Of a DNA stretch of 64,000 bases, positions 24,340 through 37,300 are shown in pieces. Under the pieces are notes generated by a model that had not been told where the DNA came from, ran no database searches, and saw nothing but the letters and a program-made list of their open reading frames with translations. The stretch is from NCBI RefSeq assembly GCF_019654975.1, contig NZ_BPEW01000004.1, positions 142,520-206,519 on the forward strand. Reading direction: 5' to 3'. The position numbers and the translations under genes were made by a program. Every line of letters begins with the position of its first letter. Position 1 is the stretch's first letter. This DNA comes from Shewanella sp. c952. GTDB lineage: Bacteria; Pseudomonadota; Gammaproteobacteria; Enterobacterales; Shewanellaceae.

Positions 24340-26046
24340 ATGTCTATTAAAGGTATTGTTGTTTCTTCAGGTGTTGCATTTGGGCAGGCCCTGCATTTAA
24401 ACCTGCATCATGAAAAAATTGATTACCGTAGATTACCTACATCTCAAATAGCAGATGAACAACGAAAGTTAACCCAAGCCTTTAATAAACAGAAAAGTCA
24501 TTTAGAAGAAGGCTTGGCAAAACTTGAGGTTGGATCTGAACACTACGATTTAATAGAAGCTGACATACTGGTTTTAGATGATGAATCACTGTTAGAGATG
24601 GTGCTTACAGAGGTAGAGCAACTGCAGATTAATGCAGCCGTTGCTATTGAAAGGGTTTTTGCTCTACAAGCATCTGAACTTGAGCAATTGGACGATCCTT
24701 ACCTCGCTAATAGAGCGCAAGATGTCTTATGCCTTGGCAGCCGGCTTATTGCGAGACTAAGTGGCGCCCAACATCTAGATCTCAGCCAATTAACTCAACC
24801 CACTATTATACTGGCGCATGACTTAACTCCGGCAGAATTTGCCATGCTACCGCTAGAGCACATTGCAGGCTTAGTACTTAATACCGGCGGGCTGACCAGT
24901 CACACGGCAATTCTAGCTCGCAGTGCGGGCTTGCCCGCACTGTTAAGTTGTCACTTCACTCGGGCACAGATCCATAACGGCGACGAAGTCGTCCTTAATG
25001 CTATCAACGGAGAGCTTCACCTTAAGCCCACAGCCGAAACCTTTGAAAAGCTAACGGAGCTTCGTCTACAAGATGAGGCGCATAAACAACAACTACTATT
25101 GCTTAAAGATCTGCCCACGCAGACACTGGATGGCCACAGCGTAGCACTCCTTGCCAATGTCGGTAGCTTGAATGAAATAAGCCATCTTACTGATGTTGGC
25201 GCTGAAGGGATCGGTTTGTTCAGAACAGAGTTCATGTTAATGAACACCACCACCATTCCGCAGGAAAAAATTCAGTATCACTTTTACTGTGATGCGCTTC
25301 ACCTGATGGATGGTAAGCCCTTTACCATAAGGACACTCGATGTTGGAGCGGATAAAGAACTCCCTTGTTTAAACCCCGCTTGTGAGGAAAACCCTGCATT
25401 AGGAGTCAGAGGCATACGCTATACCTTCGCTCACCCAGAAATATTGATTACTCAGCTGAAAGCTATTTTGCGGGCGGCAAACCACGGGCCTATTAGATTA
25501 ATGTTTCCAATGCTTAATCAAGTCGAGGAGCTAGATACCCTTTTTGATCTAATAGAACAATGTAAAGTGAGATTAAATGAAGAGGAGAAAGGCTTTGGCC
25601 AGCTTAGCTATGGCATAGTGGTAGAGACCCCCGCAGCGGTAATAAACCTTGAATCAATGCTACCTAGACTTGATTTTATTAGCATAGGCACCAACGATTT
25701 AACCCAGTATGCTATGGCTGCTGATAGAACTAACCCACAGCTAACAAGAGATTACCCGTCACTATCACCCGCTATTTTAACCTTGATACAAATGACAATA
25801 GATAGTGCAAAAAAACACAATGTTAAAGTATCACTTTGCGGTGAGCTGGCCAGCGACCCCATCGTAGCACCACTTTTAGTTGGAATGGGAATTGACGAGC
25901 TCAGCGTCAACTTAGCGTCATTACTGGAAGTTAAGTCTGCCATAAGAGCCAGTTCACACCAAGCGTGTATAGCAATGGCAGAACAGGCACATAAATTAAA
26001 AAGAATCGAAGAATTAAATCTTTATCTAACAGGTCTTAATATATAG
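24340..26046 (+). CDS. ptsI: PTS enzyme I (phosphoenolpyruvate-protein phosphotransferase)
   Basis: This 568-residue protein is close to the 575 of E. coli EI. The phosphohistidine is H188 in GGLTSHTAILARS. The PEP-binding barrel has GIGLFRTEFMLM, FTIRTLDVGADKELPC, NPALGVRGIRY, ISIGTNDLTQYAMAADR and the active-site cysteine C500 in SLCGELASDP. The enzyme transfers phosphate from PEP to HPr. It is in an operon with ptsH and crr. Confidence 0.97.
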   Translation: MSIKGIVVSSGVAFGQALHLNLHHEKIDYRRLPTSQIADEQRKLTQAFNKQKSHLEEGLAKLEVGSEHYDLIEADILVLDDESLLEMVLTEVEQLQINAAVAIERVFALQASELEQLDDPYLANRAQDVLCLGSRLIARLSGAQHLDLSQLTQPTIILAHDLTPAEFAMLPLEHIAGLVLNTGGLTSHTAILARSAGLPALLSCHFTRAQIHNGDEVVLNAINGELHLKPTAETFEKLTELRLQDEAHKQQLLLLKDLPTQTLDGHSVALLANVGSLNEISHLTDVGAEGIGLFRTEFMLMNTTTIPQEKIQYHFYCDALHLMDGKPFTIRTLDVGADKELPCLNPACEENPALGVRGIRYTFAHPEILITQLKAILRAANHGPIRLMFPMLNQVEELDTLFDLIEQCKVRLNEEEKGFGQLSYGIVVETPAAVINLESMLPRLDFISIGTNDLTQYAMAADRTNPQLTRDYPSLSPAILTLIQMTIDSAKKHNVKVSLCGELASDPIVAPLLVGMGIDELSVNLASLLEVKSAIRASSHQACIAMAEQAHKLKRIEELNLYLTGLNI

Positions 26047-26102
26047 AGATATAATAAGTGCAGTCTAATTTGAATATAATAATGATTCCAAGGGGCAAAT
26101 AA

Positions 26103-26612
26103 ATGGGATTTTTAAGCCGCATTAGACGTCTTGTTTCCGGACAAACAGACATCGCGGGAAGTGTAAATGTATACGCGCCCGTTTCAGGCAAAATTGTTGC
26201 TATCGAGAAAGTACCTGATGCGGTATTTTCCGAGAAAATAGTCGGTGATGGTCTAGCCATAGCGCCAACGGGTAAGCATATTGTTGCCCCCATTGACGGA
26301 ACCATAGGTAAAATTTTTGAGACTAATCATGCGTTCAGTATTGAATCTCCTCAAGGCTTAGAGATTTTCGTCCATTTCGGCATCGGTACTGTTGAGCTCC
26401 GAGGCAACGGTTTCCAACGTCTTGCCGAAGAGGGCCAAGAGGTAAAAATGGGTGAACCTATTCTTGAATTTGATATTGAATATTTAAAAGAGCATGCAGA
26501 TAGCTTATTAACGCCTGTACTGATTGCGAATATGGAAGATATACAAAGTCTGGATAAGAAACAGGGAAGCTTAGAAGCAGGCAAAGACGTTATCTTTTCT
26601 GCAATGCTCTAA
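26103..26612 (+). CDS. crr: PTS glucose-type EIIA component
   Basis: This 169-residue protein is the same size as E. coli EIIA-Glc. The two active-site histidines are H76 (TNHAFSI) and H91 (FVHFGIGTV). It accepts phosphate from HPr and, in enteric bacteria, regulates adenylate cyclase and inhibits non-PTS carriers. No EIIBC permease is in the window, and the sugar carrier of the alpha-glucan locus is an MFS protein, so a regulatory role is plausible. The gap to ptsI is 56 bp and holds the ribosome site (AAGGGGC). Confidence 0.95.
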   Translation: MGFLSRIRRLVSGQTDIAGSVNVYAPVSGKIVAIEKVPDAVFSEKIVGDGLAIAPTGKHIVAPIDGTIGKIFETNHAFSIESPQGLEIFVHFGIGTVELRGNGFQRLAEEGQEVKMGEPILEFDIEYLKEHADSLLTPVLIANMEDIQSLDKKQGSLEAGKDVIFSAML

Positions 26613-26648
26613 CCTCTGTTAAGTTTTTAAGCTACCTAATTATCTAGT

Positions 26649-26688
26649 AACATAAGGATAGCCTAATGGAATCATTAGGCTTTATGTT
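26649..26688 (+). terminator. Bulged hairpin terminator after crr
   Basis: AACATAA / TTATGTT encloses an inner perfect stem AGCCTAAT / ATTAGGCT with a 6-nt loop. The T-tract is short. Confidence 0.6.
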
Positions 26689-26844
26689 GCAACCATGTAA
26701 GCTTTTAGCAAACAAAATTCAGATGACATACGCATTGGCGTGAATAAACCTCATTAACAGCATTACTGCTCGATTTCGTCTTGAGCCTTTATAGAACCAA
26801 TGCCACAATGCAAAACACAAAAATTAGATAATGGAGTACCCCCT

Positions 26845-27189
26845 TTGACACTTTTCGGCATTAAGAATTGCGATACCGTGCGTAAAGCCCGCAAATGGCT
26901 TGAACAGAATAATCTTAGCGTTAATTTTCACGATTTTCGTGAGGACGGACTTACCGAAGAGTTAGTAAAAGAGTGGTCTGCCATTGTCGGCTGGGAAACC
27001 TTATTTAACAAGCGTAGTACGAGCTTTAGAAATCTCACTGATGCAGAAAAAAATGACATCAACGAGAAAAAGGCCATAGCGCTTATGGTGCTATACCCAA
27101 CTTTGATAAAGCGCCCAGTACTCGCGGGCGACGGCAAGGTCAAAGTTGGCTTCAAAGAAGCTGAATATAAAGCGTGGTTCAAACTATGA
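26845..27189 (+). CDS. ArsC/Spx-family protein, YffB-like
   Basis: The start is taken as TTG 26845 because GGAG lies upstream and the protein then begins [15 protein letters not shown], as in YffB of E. coli. An ATG at 26800 would add 15 residues but has no ribosome site. The product is 114 residues. It has a thioredoxin-like fold with one N-terminal cysteine in the NCDT motif and the C-terminal IKRPVLAG motif of ArsC relatives. YffB-like proteins lie beside dapE in E. coli too. They are not shown to reduce arsenate and may be glutathione-dependent thiol reductases. The stop overlaps the dapE start (ATGA). Confidence 0.85.
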   Translation: MTLFGIKNCDTVRKARKWLEQNNLSVNFHDFREDGLTEELVKEWSAIVGWETLFNKRSTSFRNLTDAEKNDINEKKAIALMVLYPTLIKRPVLAGDGKVKVGFKEAEYKAWFKL

Positions 27190-28331
27190 GTAAGTTGAAC
27201 GATTCGCCTGTGCTCGCACTGGCTAAAGACCTTATTTCTCGCCCTTCGGTTACGCCGCTGGATGAAGGTTGTCAAACTTTGATGGCCGATAGACTAAAAG
27301 ATGCCGGTTTCAATATTGAAGACATGGTGTTTGAAGACACCACCAACATGTGGGCGAGAAAAGGCACACAAAATCCCGTTTTCTGTTTCGCAGGTCATAC
27401 CGATGTTGTCCCCGTTGGCGATCTCAATCGCTGGCATACACCTCCCTTTGAGCCGGTCGTAATAGATGACTACCTGCATGGTCGTGGCGCTGCCGACATG
27501 AAAGGCTCTCTCGCTGCTATGGTTGTCGCCACTGAGCGGTTCGTAAACAAACATCCAGATCATAAAGGCTCTATCGCGTTTCTCATTACCAGTGATGAAG
27601 AGGGACCGTTTATTAACGGGACTACGCGAGTCATCGATACCTTAGAAGCTCGTAATGAAAAAATTACTTGGTCACTTGTCGGAGAGCCATCGTCTACACA
27701 TAAGCTCGGCGATATTGTAAAAAATGGCCGCCGCGGTAGCTTAACAGGAAATTTAACGGTTAAAGGGATCCAAGGCCATGTTGCCTACCCTCACCTAGCT
27801 GATAACCCGATACACAAAGCTTCTCCAGCATTAGATGAGCTAGCGCGTATGAAATGGGATAACGGCAATGAGTTCTTCCCACCGACCAGCTTTCAAATCG
27901 CCAATATTAACGGCGGAACAGGCGCGTCAAACGTCATTCCTGGCGCATTAGAAGTGATGTTCAATTTTAGATATTCTACTGAGGTCACCGCAGAGATCCT
28001 TATTGATCGCGTACTTAATATCCTAGATGCCCATGGGCTAGATTACGATATCAACTGGATATTCAATGGCCTACCTTTTCTAACGGGTGATGGGCCATTA
28101 CTTGATGCTACCCGTGATGCGATTAAAAAAGTGACTGGGCTAGACACAGATCCACAGACATCAGGTGGCACTTCAGATGGTCGTTTTATTGCACCAACCG
28201 GAGCACATGTACTTGAATTAGGCCCTGTCAACGCCACTATTCATAAGGTCAATGAGTGCGTAAAGGTATCAGATCTTGAACAGCTAACGCTATGCTACGA
28301 AGCTATTTTGGAAAACTTACTTTGCGAGTAG
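27186..28331 (+). CDS. dapE: Succinyl-diaminopimelate desuccinylase
   Basis: The start at ATG 27186 overlaps the preceding stop as ATGA; a GTG four codons earlier is the alternative. The product is 381 residues. It is an M20-family metal hydrolase with the metal-binding motifs [12 protein letters not shown] (H71), [26 protein letters not shown] and, near the C-terminus, [12 protein letters not shown]. It removes succinate from N-succinyl-LL-2,6-diaminopimelate in lysine and peptidoglycan precursor synthesis. dapA of the same pathway lies 13 kb away. Confidence 0.95.
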   Translation: MSKLNDSPVLALAKDLISRPSVTPLDEGCQTLMADRLKDAGFNIEDMVFEDTTNMWARKGTQNPVFCFAGHTDVVPVGDLNRWHTPPFEPVVIDDYLHGRGAADMKGSLAAMVVATERFVNKHPDHKGSIAFLITSDEEGPFINGTTRVIDTLEARNEKITWSLVGEPSSTHKLGDIVKNGRRGSLTGNLTVKGIQGHVAYPHLADNPIHKASPALDELARMKWDNGNEFFPPTSFQIANINGGTGASNVIPGALEVMFNFRYSTEVTAEILIDRVLNILDAHGLDYDINWIFNGLPFLTGDGPLLDATRDAIKKVTGLDTDPQTSGGTSDGRFIAPTGAHVLELGPVNATIHKVNECVKVSDLEQLTLCYEAILENLLCE

Positions 28332-28999
28332 CCTCGCCTCATCTTTACGGACTTAGCAGTGCTCATTTAGTTGAGTACTGCGGCTTCCTACTCGAAACAG
28401 AAACCGCTGTCGCATTTGAAAAAATGCGCATTGCAGCCGCCAAAGACGGTATCACCTTAGAGATATGTTCCGCTTTTCGAGACTTTGAACGGCAGCAACA
28501 TATCTGGAATGCAAAAGCCAGCGGCAAACGAGTGTTGCTCGATTCAGACTCAAAGCCTGTAGACATTAATGAAAAAACTCCCGAGCAAATAATAGCACTA
28601 ATCTTATTGTGGTCAGCGCTACCTGGAACTTCACGTCATCATTGGGGAACTGATATCGATGTTTTTGATAGCAATGCTATTTCAAAGGACAAGTTACAAC
28701 TAGTACCGCAAGAATACGCGTCGAATGGCCCTTGCCATCAACTTTATATTTGGTTAGTGCAGAACGCACAGCAATTTGGTTTTTACTTTCCTTTTCAACA
28801 AGGGTTAAGCGGTGTGAGTCCAGAGCCTTGGCATTTAAGTTACTTACCGGTATCAACAGGATTTTTAAATAGTTTTGACACCCAAACTTTACGAAAAATA
28901 CTGCAAGACTCTTCAGTCTTATATAAAGAATCGTTGTTCAATAACCTAGAGGGTTTGGCGCAAGAATATGTTTTTCGAGTCGCGCCGGCTCCGCTATAA
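28292..28999 (+). CDS. M15-family peptidase, VanY-like D-Ala-D-Ala carboxypeptidase
   Basis: This protein of up to 235 residues has the M15B zinc motifs [10 protein letters not shown] (H116, D123) and EPWHLSY (E178, H181), plus [10 protein letters not shown], typical of VanY/LdcB-like enzymes that trim peptidoglycan stem peptides. No signal peptide is evident, which would be unusual for periplasmic action, so the true start or export route is uncertain. From ATG 28292 it overlaps the 3' end of dapE by 40 bp, and TTG 28322 is a possible later start. The context with dapE suggests linked control of peptidoglycan metabolism, which is inference. Confidence 0.8.
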   Translation: MLRSYFGKLTLRVASPHLYGLSSAHLVEYCGFLLETETAVAFEKMRIAAAKDGITLEICSAFRDFERQQHIWNAKASGKRVLLDSDSKPVDINEKTPEQIIALILLWSALPGTSRHHWGTDIDVFDSNAISKDKLQLVPQEYASNGPCHQLYIWLVQNAQQFGFYFPFQQGLSGVSPEPWHLSYLPVSTGFLNSFDTQTLRKILQDSSVLYKESLFNNLEGLAQEYVFRVAPAPL

Positions 29000-29050
29000 G
29001 ACCGTACTTATTTAATATCGAATAAATTCACAATTGACAGAGAATAATCC

Positions 29051-29881
29051 GTGAAAAATCAAGATTTCGCCGCTCATAGACAGCAATATACTATCGATAA
29101 TCAGACGTTAAGTTTTATTGATATCGGTCAAGGCCCAGCCCTTTTGTTTGGCCACAGCTACCTGTGGGACGCGCAAATGTGGGCACCACAGATTGAGTTT
29201 TTGAGTCACCACTATCGCTGTATTGTGCCAGATCTATGGGGTCATGGCTTGTCAGATGCAATGCCTACAAGTAACCGCAGCCTTCGCGATATATCAGCCC
29301 AGATGCTTTCCTTGATGGATAGTTTGGAAATTGAAGAGTTTTCGGTCATCGGCTTATCCGTTGGTGCAATGTGGGGCGCCGAACTTGCCCTTGCCGCGCC
29401 AACCCGAGTTAAACGTTTAGTCATGATGAACAGCTTTATCGGTTTTGAACCGGAGATCACTCGCGATAAATACTACGCTATGCTCGATGTGATTAAGCAT
29501 GAACAAGCTGTCTCTGCTTCGCTACGCACCACTATAACGCCACTGTTTTTTGCTGATCAGCCTAAGGTTGAACTAGTTGAGCTATTTAATACTCGCTTAG
29601 CAAGCATTGATCATGAGCAGGTAGATACTATTTATCGGTTAGGAAAAATGATTTTTGGTAGACGAGACACAACCGAGGAAGCAGATAAACTAACCCTTCC
29701 CTGCTTAATCATGGCGGGCTTACAAGATAAGGCTCGCTCGGTACTAGAAAGTTATCTAATGCACGATATTATTGACGGCAGTAAGTTTGTTCATATTCCA
29801 GATGCTGGACATATATCGACTCTTGAACAGCCTGAATTTGTTAACCAACAGCTTAGCCAGTTTTTAAAAGCCACAGACTAA
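29051..29881 (+). CDS. Alpha/beta-hydrolase
   Basis: This 276-residue protein starts at GTG 29051. The classic alpha/beta-hydrolase triad is visible: S103 in GLSVGA, D226 in GLQDKA and H254 in DAGHIST. The oxyanion strand FGHSYLWD and the DLWGHGLSD loop are also present. The family includes esterases, haloalkane dehalogenases, 3-oxoadipate enol-lactonases and C-C hydrolases; the substrate cannot be assigned. It lies 51 bp after the M15 peptidase on the same strand with no clear terminator between. Confidence 0.85.
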   Translation: MKNQDFAAHRQQYTIDNQTLSFIDIGQGPALLFGHSYLWDAQMWAPQIEFLSHHYRCIVPDLWGHGLSDAMPTSNRSLRDISAQMLSLMDSLEIEEFSVIGLSVGAMWGAELALAAPTRVKRLVMMNSFIGFEPEITRDKYYAMLDVIKHEQAVSASLRTTITPLFFADQPKVELVELFNTRLASIDHEQVDTIYRLGKMIFGRRDTTEEADKLTLPCLIMAGLQDKARSVLESYLMHDIIDGSKFVHIPDAGHISTLEQPEFVNQQLSQFLKATD

Positions 29882-30048
29882 GCTCAGTTGTTACTTAACA
29901 GCACTTAATTTTAACAATTGGTTGAGGTTTGCGTTCTATACTGTTACGTAGCACAACGGCACGACTGAATAGACCAGCACGGCAAGTCATTAGTGCTATG
30001 CTGGCAACGCATCAATATTCTCGTTAACAGACTGAAAATAAGACCAGA

Positions 30049-30660
30049 ATGAAATTACTTAAACCGCTTTTTGATAACAACAAACGCTGGGCTGGCCGTA
30101 TTCTTGAAGAAGACCCTAAATTCTTTGAGCAGTTAGCTAAACAGCAAAACCCTGAATATTTATGGATTGGTTGCTCCGACAGTAGAGTACCGTCTAACCA
30201 GATCATCGATCTTATGCCAGGCGAAGTCTTCGTCCATCGCAATATTGCTAATATGGTCATTCATACTGATCTCAACTGCCTGTCGGTACTGCAGTACGCT
30301 GTCGAAGTACTGAAAGTAAAGCATATTATGGTTGTTGGTCATTATGGCTGCGGTGGTGTAAAGGCTTCTATGGGCACTGAACGCTTAGGTCTGATTGACA
30401 ACTGGCTTGGCCATCTGCGTGATATTCACCGCTTACACAAACAAGATTTAGATAAGCTGGACGAAGAAGCACGTTTTGACCGTCTCTGTGAACTAAATGT
30501 CATGGAACAAGTGGCTAATGTTAGTAGTACGACTATTGTGCAAGAAGCTTGGCATAGTGGCCAAGATGTTGCCATTCATGGTTGGATCTACAGTGTTGAA
30601 AATGGGCTTCTTTCTGACTTAGATGTCACCGTTAATAAAGAAAGCGAGCTTGGTAAGTAA
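30049..30660 (+). CDS. can: Beta-class carbonic anhydrase
   Basis: This 203-residue protein carries the four zinc-site residues of type II beta-carbonic anhydrases: C42 and D44 (GCSDSRVP) and H98 and C101 (HYGCGGV). It interconverts CO2 and bicarbonate in the cytoplasm, supplying bicarbonate for carboxylations. Length and sequence match Can (YadF) of E. coli. It ends at a clear terminator and looks like a single-gene unit. Confidence 0.95.
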   Translation: MKLLKPLFDNNKRWAGRILEEDPKFFEQLAKQQNPEYLWIGCSDSRVPSNQIIDLMPGEVFVHRNIANMVIHTDLNCLSVLQYAVEVLKVKHIMVVGHYGCGGVKASMGTERLGLIDNWLGHLRDIHRLHKQDLDKLDEEARFDRLCELNVMEQVANVSSTTIVQEAWHSGQDVAIHGWIYSVENGLLSDLDVTVNKESELGK

Positions 30661-30680
30661 GCATTAGTGACAGTTAAAAT

Positions 30681-30716
30681 AGGCTACCACTCTTCCCTGA
30701 CTGGTAGCCTTTTATT
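30681..30716 (+). terminator. Intrinsic terminator after carbonic anhydrase
   Basis: A 9-bp stem AGGCTACCA / TGGTAGCCT with a 12-nt loop is followed by a T-rich tract. Confidence 0.8.
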
Positions 30717-30857
30717 TTACTATTTAGTACCAATCAACCTCTTTATAGCAATTCAATCACGCTAAAACCGCTTGATTAAGGGATATTTGATATATATCCG
30801 AAGAAAATCATCAAGAAATCTCGCAGTTACCCCCATATCGCAGTTATAATCCATTAG

Positions 30858-32087
<1,230 letters not shown>

Positions 32088-32119
32088 TCGCATTTTATAT
32101 GCCGCGACTTCATCAATAA

Positions 32120-33238
<1,119 letters not shown>

Positions 33239-33305
33239 ACTCGCTTTTAGATGCTAAATGGGCTTCTATAAAGGAGCCCATTAATTTTATTATTAGGTAA
33301 ATTGA

Positions 33306-34043
33306 ATGAATGTAACCTTGTTAATCCCTGCTCGATACGGCTCAAGCCGTTTTCCTGGTAAGCCACTGGCTCCAATCAATGGCAAACCAATGATCCAGCA
33401 TGTTTACGAGCGTGCATCGCTTGCAAAAGGGTTGACTGATATCTACGTCGCGACCGATGACGATCGCATCAAAGATGCCGTTGAAGGGTTTGGCGGAAAA
33501 GTTGTCATGACAAGTGCAGAAGCTGCATCAGGTACCGACCGAATCGAAGATGCGATTACCCAGCTAGGTTTAGCCGAAGATGACTTAGTGGTCAATCTGC
33601 AAGGCGATCAGCCGCTTATCGATCCTATTTCGATTGAACAGATTATTAGCCTTTTTGAACGTCACCCTGGTGAGTTCGGAATGGCGACCCTCGGTTTTCA
33701 AATCACCGAAGAGGAAGAACTTAACGATCCTAAACACGTGAAACTCGTGTTTGATAATGAGTTTAACGCACTGTATTTTTCTCGTGCGCGCATCCCTTTT
33801 GGCCGTGATACCGATGACTACCCAGTTTACAAGCACTTGGGTGTTTACGCTTATACACGAAAGTTTGTACACACGTTTGCCAAGTTACCGCTTGGACGCC
33901 TCGAAGATCTTGAAAAACTTGAGCAACTACGTGCATTAGAGCACGGTTATAAAATCAAAGTCGCCATCAGCGCCTTTGATTCCCCTGAAGTTGATACACC
34001 AGAAGACATTCGCATCTGTGAATCTCGCTTAGCGGTTGATTAA
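33306..34043 (+). CDS. kdsB: CMP-Kdo8N / CMP-Kdo synthetase
   Basis: This 245-residue protein is a nucleotidyltransferase with the N-terminal [17 protein letters not shown] loop, ATDDDRI, and the NLQGDQPLI metal-binding motif. KdsB joins CMP to Kdo before transfer to lipid A. In Shewanella the enzyme of this cluster prefers Kdo8N, which is known for the S. oneidensis protein and is inferred here from the conserved order. Length agrees with KdsB of E. coli (248). Confidence 0.93.
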   Translation: MNVTLLIPARYGSSRFPGKPLAPINGKPMIQHVYERASLAKGLTDIYVATDDDRIKDAVEGFGGKVVMTSAEAASGTDRIEDAITQLGLAEDDLVVNLQGDQPLIDPISIEQIISLFERHPGEFGMATLGFQITEEEELNDPKHVKLVFDNEFNALYFSRARIPFGRDTDDYPVYKHLGVYAYTRKFVHTFAKLPLGRLEDLEKLEQLRALEHGYKIKVAISAFDSPEVDTPEDIRICESRLAVD

Positions 34044-34057
34044 TTAAGGATAAGTTT

Positions 34058-34258
34058 ATGTCTGATCTTGAAGTTGGTCTCATTATTTTATTAGTTATTG
34101 GTGTTATCGCCAGCAATTTAGCCGTACTAAAATACAGTGCAAAGTATAAAATGCCACAATTTGGTAAAGATCAGAAAAAACCTAGTAGTTCAAAAGCTCC
34201 TGAGTCTGTAGATAAAGATGAAAGCGAAGGTTCAGATAAGGATAAAGACGGCGTATAG
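34058..34258 (+). CDS. Small membrane protein, DUF2897 type
   Basis: This 66-residue protein has one N-terminal membrane helix (about 6-26) and a charged, low-complexity C-terminal tail rich in Asp, Lys and Ser. It follows kdsB by 14 bp with its own AAGGA site, so it belongs to the operon. Proteins of this form after kdsB in Shewanella are named DUF2897; no function is known to me. Confidence 0.75.
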   Translation: MSDLEVGLIILLVIGVIASNLAVLKYSAKYKMPQFGKDQKKPSSSKAPESVDKDESEGSDKDKDGV

Positions 34259-34310
34259 CCATGCGCTTATCATTGATTCGTTTTTATATCCTCTAGATTT
34301 TTAGACATTA

Positions 34311-34336
34311 AAAAAGGCGCTTAAAGCGCCTTTTTT
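34311..34336. terminator. Bidirectional terminator between kdn operon and RND pump
   Basis: A short perfect hairpin, AAAAAGGCGCT / AGCGCCTTTTT, with a 2-3 nt loop and T-tracts on both strands lies between convergent units. Confidence 0.85.
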
Positions 34337-34380
34337 GTTGTCTATGACCCGTCTCAACTAACTATTACTGATAATAGCAA

Positions 34381-37300
34381 TCACTCAGCTAGCTCTTTTT
34401 CAAGCTGTTGGGCTACCAATTCAGGTGAACCAGAGTTCTTAGCCAGTAATGAGTAAGCCACAGGAATAACAAACAAGGTAAAAAATGTCGCTAAGCTAAT
34501 GCCTGATAACACCACCACACCAATCACAAAGCGTGTTTCAGCGCCAGCGCCTTGCGCCATAACCAAAGGTATTGCTCCAGCAGCAGTTGTGATACCTGTC
34601 ATTAAAATTGGCCGTAGTCGCTGACTCGAAGCTTGGATAATTGCATCTTTAAACTCCACGCCTTTATCGCGCAACTGGTTAGCAAATTCAACAATCAAAA
34701 TACCATTTTTAGCCGCAAGGCCAACCAACATGATGATCCCTATTTGGCTGTAAATATTTAGACTTTGACCCGTTGCCCACAGACCAATTAAGGCGCCTAA
34801 AGTCGCCAATGGCACCGTTAGCATTATCACCACCGGATGCACATAGCTTTCAAACTGGGCAGCTAATACCAAGAAAACAATACCTAACGCTAAGATAAAC
34901 ACAAAGTACATTGAGTTACCCGAATCTTGGTAATCGAGTGATTGTCCTTTGTAGCTGACAATCGCCTCTGCAGGCAGGTACTCATGCGTTAAATCATTGA
35001 GGTAATCAAGCGCCTCACCTAAGCTATAGCCATCGGCAAGGTTCGCCTCAATGGTAATGGCTCGCATGCGGTTATATCGATTTAACTGACTCGCATCGGC
35101 AAACTCTTCCACGCTAACAAGGTTAGATAATGGAATAAGCTCCTGAGAACGATCTGAGCGCACATAGATATTTTCTAGATCGGTTGCGGTATTTTGGTTT
35201 TCTCGATTACCTTCAATAATGACGTCGTACTCTTCACCGTCACGCATAAAGGTTGTCACTAATCGAGAACCTAACATCGACTCTAGCGTTCGACCAATAT
35301 GAGAGATAGATACGCCAAGATCTGATGCTCTGTCTTTATCGATCACCACTCTGAGTTGTGGCTTTGTCTCTTTGTAGTCATGATCTAATCCAACAAGGTT
35401 TGGATTCTCTTTTGCCTTTTCAAGAATGATATCGCGCCAGCGAGCTAATTCATCATAACTTGGGCCGCCTAATACAAACTGTACAGGCTTACCGACCCCA
35501 CGACCAAATGCTTGCCGCATCACTGGGAATGCTCGCACACCTGCGAGATCTGACAACCGACCACGTATATCGCCGATGATCTCAAATGCGCTGCGTCTTA
35601 CCGCCCAATCTTCCAGTACAATAATCGCCATACCATTAGAGAAATTAGAGCTACGACCAAAACCACGTGGTGCTCGGATAAGCAGGCGTTTAATTTCACC
35701 GGCTTCTACTAGCGGCATCAGCCTGTTTTCTATCTCATCCATGTAGGATTCTATGTATTCGAAGCTCGCACCTTGAGGACCATTGACGATAAGGAACATC
35801 GATCCCCTATCCTCTCTTGGCGCAAACTCTTGTGGCACTTCTTTCGCAAGGTATGCACTGCTCACCAAAGCGATAAGAATGAGCGAGGAAACCAAGAATG
35901 GATGTGACATCGCTTTACGGAGCCATGCTCGGTATCCGGCAGACAGTTTATCCATACCACTGTCTATTTTTCTCACTAACCAAGATGATTGACCTGCAGG
36001 TTTTAACACCTTAGAACACATCATCGGACTTAGCGTTAATGCTACGATACTAGAGAAAATAACCGCAGCACTCATAGCAACAGCAAATTCTTTAAACAGT
36101 TTACCCAAATCGCCTTCTAGGAAGGTTATCGGCATAAATACCGCTACCAGTACTAAGGTTGTGGCGACAACTGCAAAAGCGACTTCTCGGGCACCCAAAA
36201 ATGCTGCTTTAAGAGGTGAATCACCCTCTTCAATCCGGCGGTGAATATTTTCTAACACGACAATGGCGTCATCAACCACCATACCAATGGCTAAAATCAT
36301 TGCTAAAAGTGTCAGTAAGTTAATGGTATAACCTAGCGCATAGAGTACGATAAATGTCGCCATTAACGAGACAGGTACCGTTAATGCAGGGATCAACATC
36401 GCCCGGACACTGCCTAAGAAAAGATAGATCACCACGATAACCAAAAACATCGCAATAAACAGAGTTTGATAAACTTCTTTTACTGATGCCTCAATAAACA
36501 CTGAGCTATCGTACGAGCGCTTAATCTCCATGCCAGCGGGTAAGGTTGGATTGATTTGATCAACCAACTCATTCGCTGCTCTTGCAACATCAAGGGTGTT
36601 GGCGGTGGACTGCTTAGAAACACCTAGACCAATCATTGCCTCACGGTTACCTCTAAAGGTAATACGCTCCTCTTCAGAACCAATTTCAACTTTAGCAACA
36701 TCACCTAGTTTAATAAGGTAACCATCGTCACCTTCAGCCAGTACCAAATTGGCAAAATCTTCCGAAGTTCTAAAGCTTCTTTCAAGCCTAACGGTGAAAT
36801 GACGCTCCTTTGATTCAACACTACCTGCAGGTAATTCGACGTTTTCAGAACGCAGTGCTTTTTCAATATCTGCCACGGTGAGATTTCGTGCTGCTAGCGC
36901 TTGTCTGTCGATCCACACACGCATGGCATACACTTTACCGCCACCGAGTCGCATATTCGCCACACCATCAATCACTGAAAAGCGATCAACTAAATAGCGT
37001 CTTGCATAATCCGTTAACTGCAACGTGTTCATCTGATCAGAGACTAGGTTTAGCCACATAATCACTTCATCACCACCGTTAGCTTTTTGCACTTCTGGTG
37101 GTTCAGCTTCTTCCGGTAGATTATTCAATAAGCCAGAAACTCTATCACGTACATCGTTTGCCGCAGCCTCAATATCTCGGCCAACATCAAACTCTAGGGT
37201 AACGCGTGAGCGACCATCACTGCTTGAGGAGCTAATATGTTTAATCCCCTCTACACCACTAATACGGTCTTCTACAAGCTGAGTAATACGGCTTTCAACT

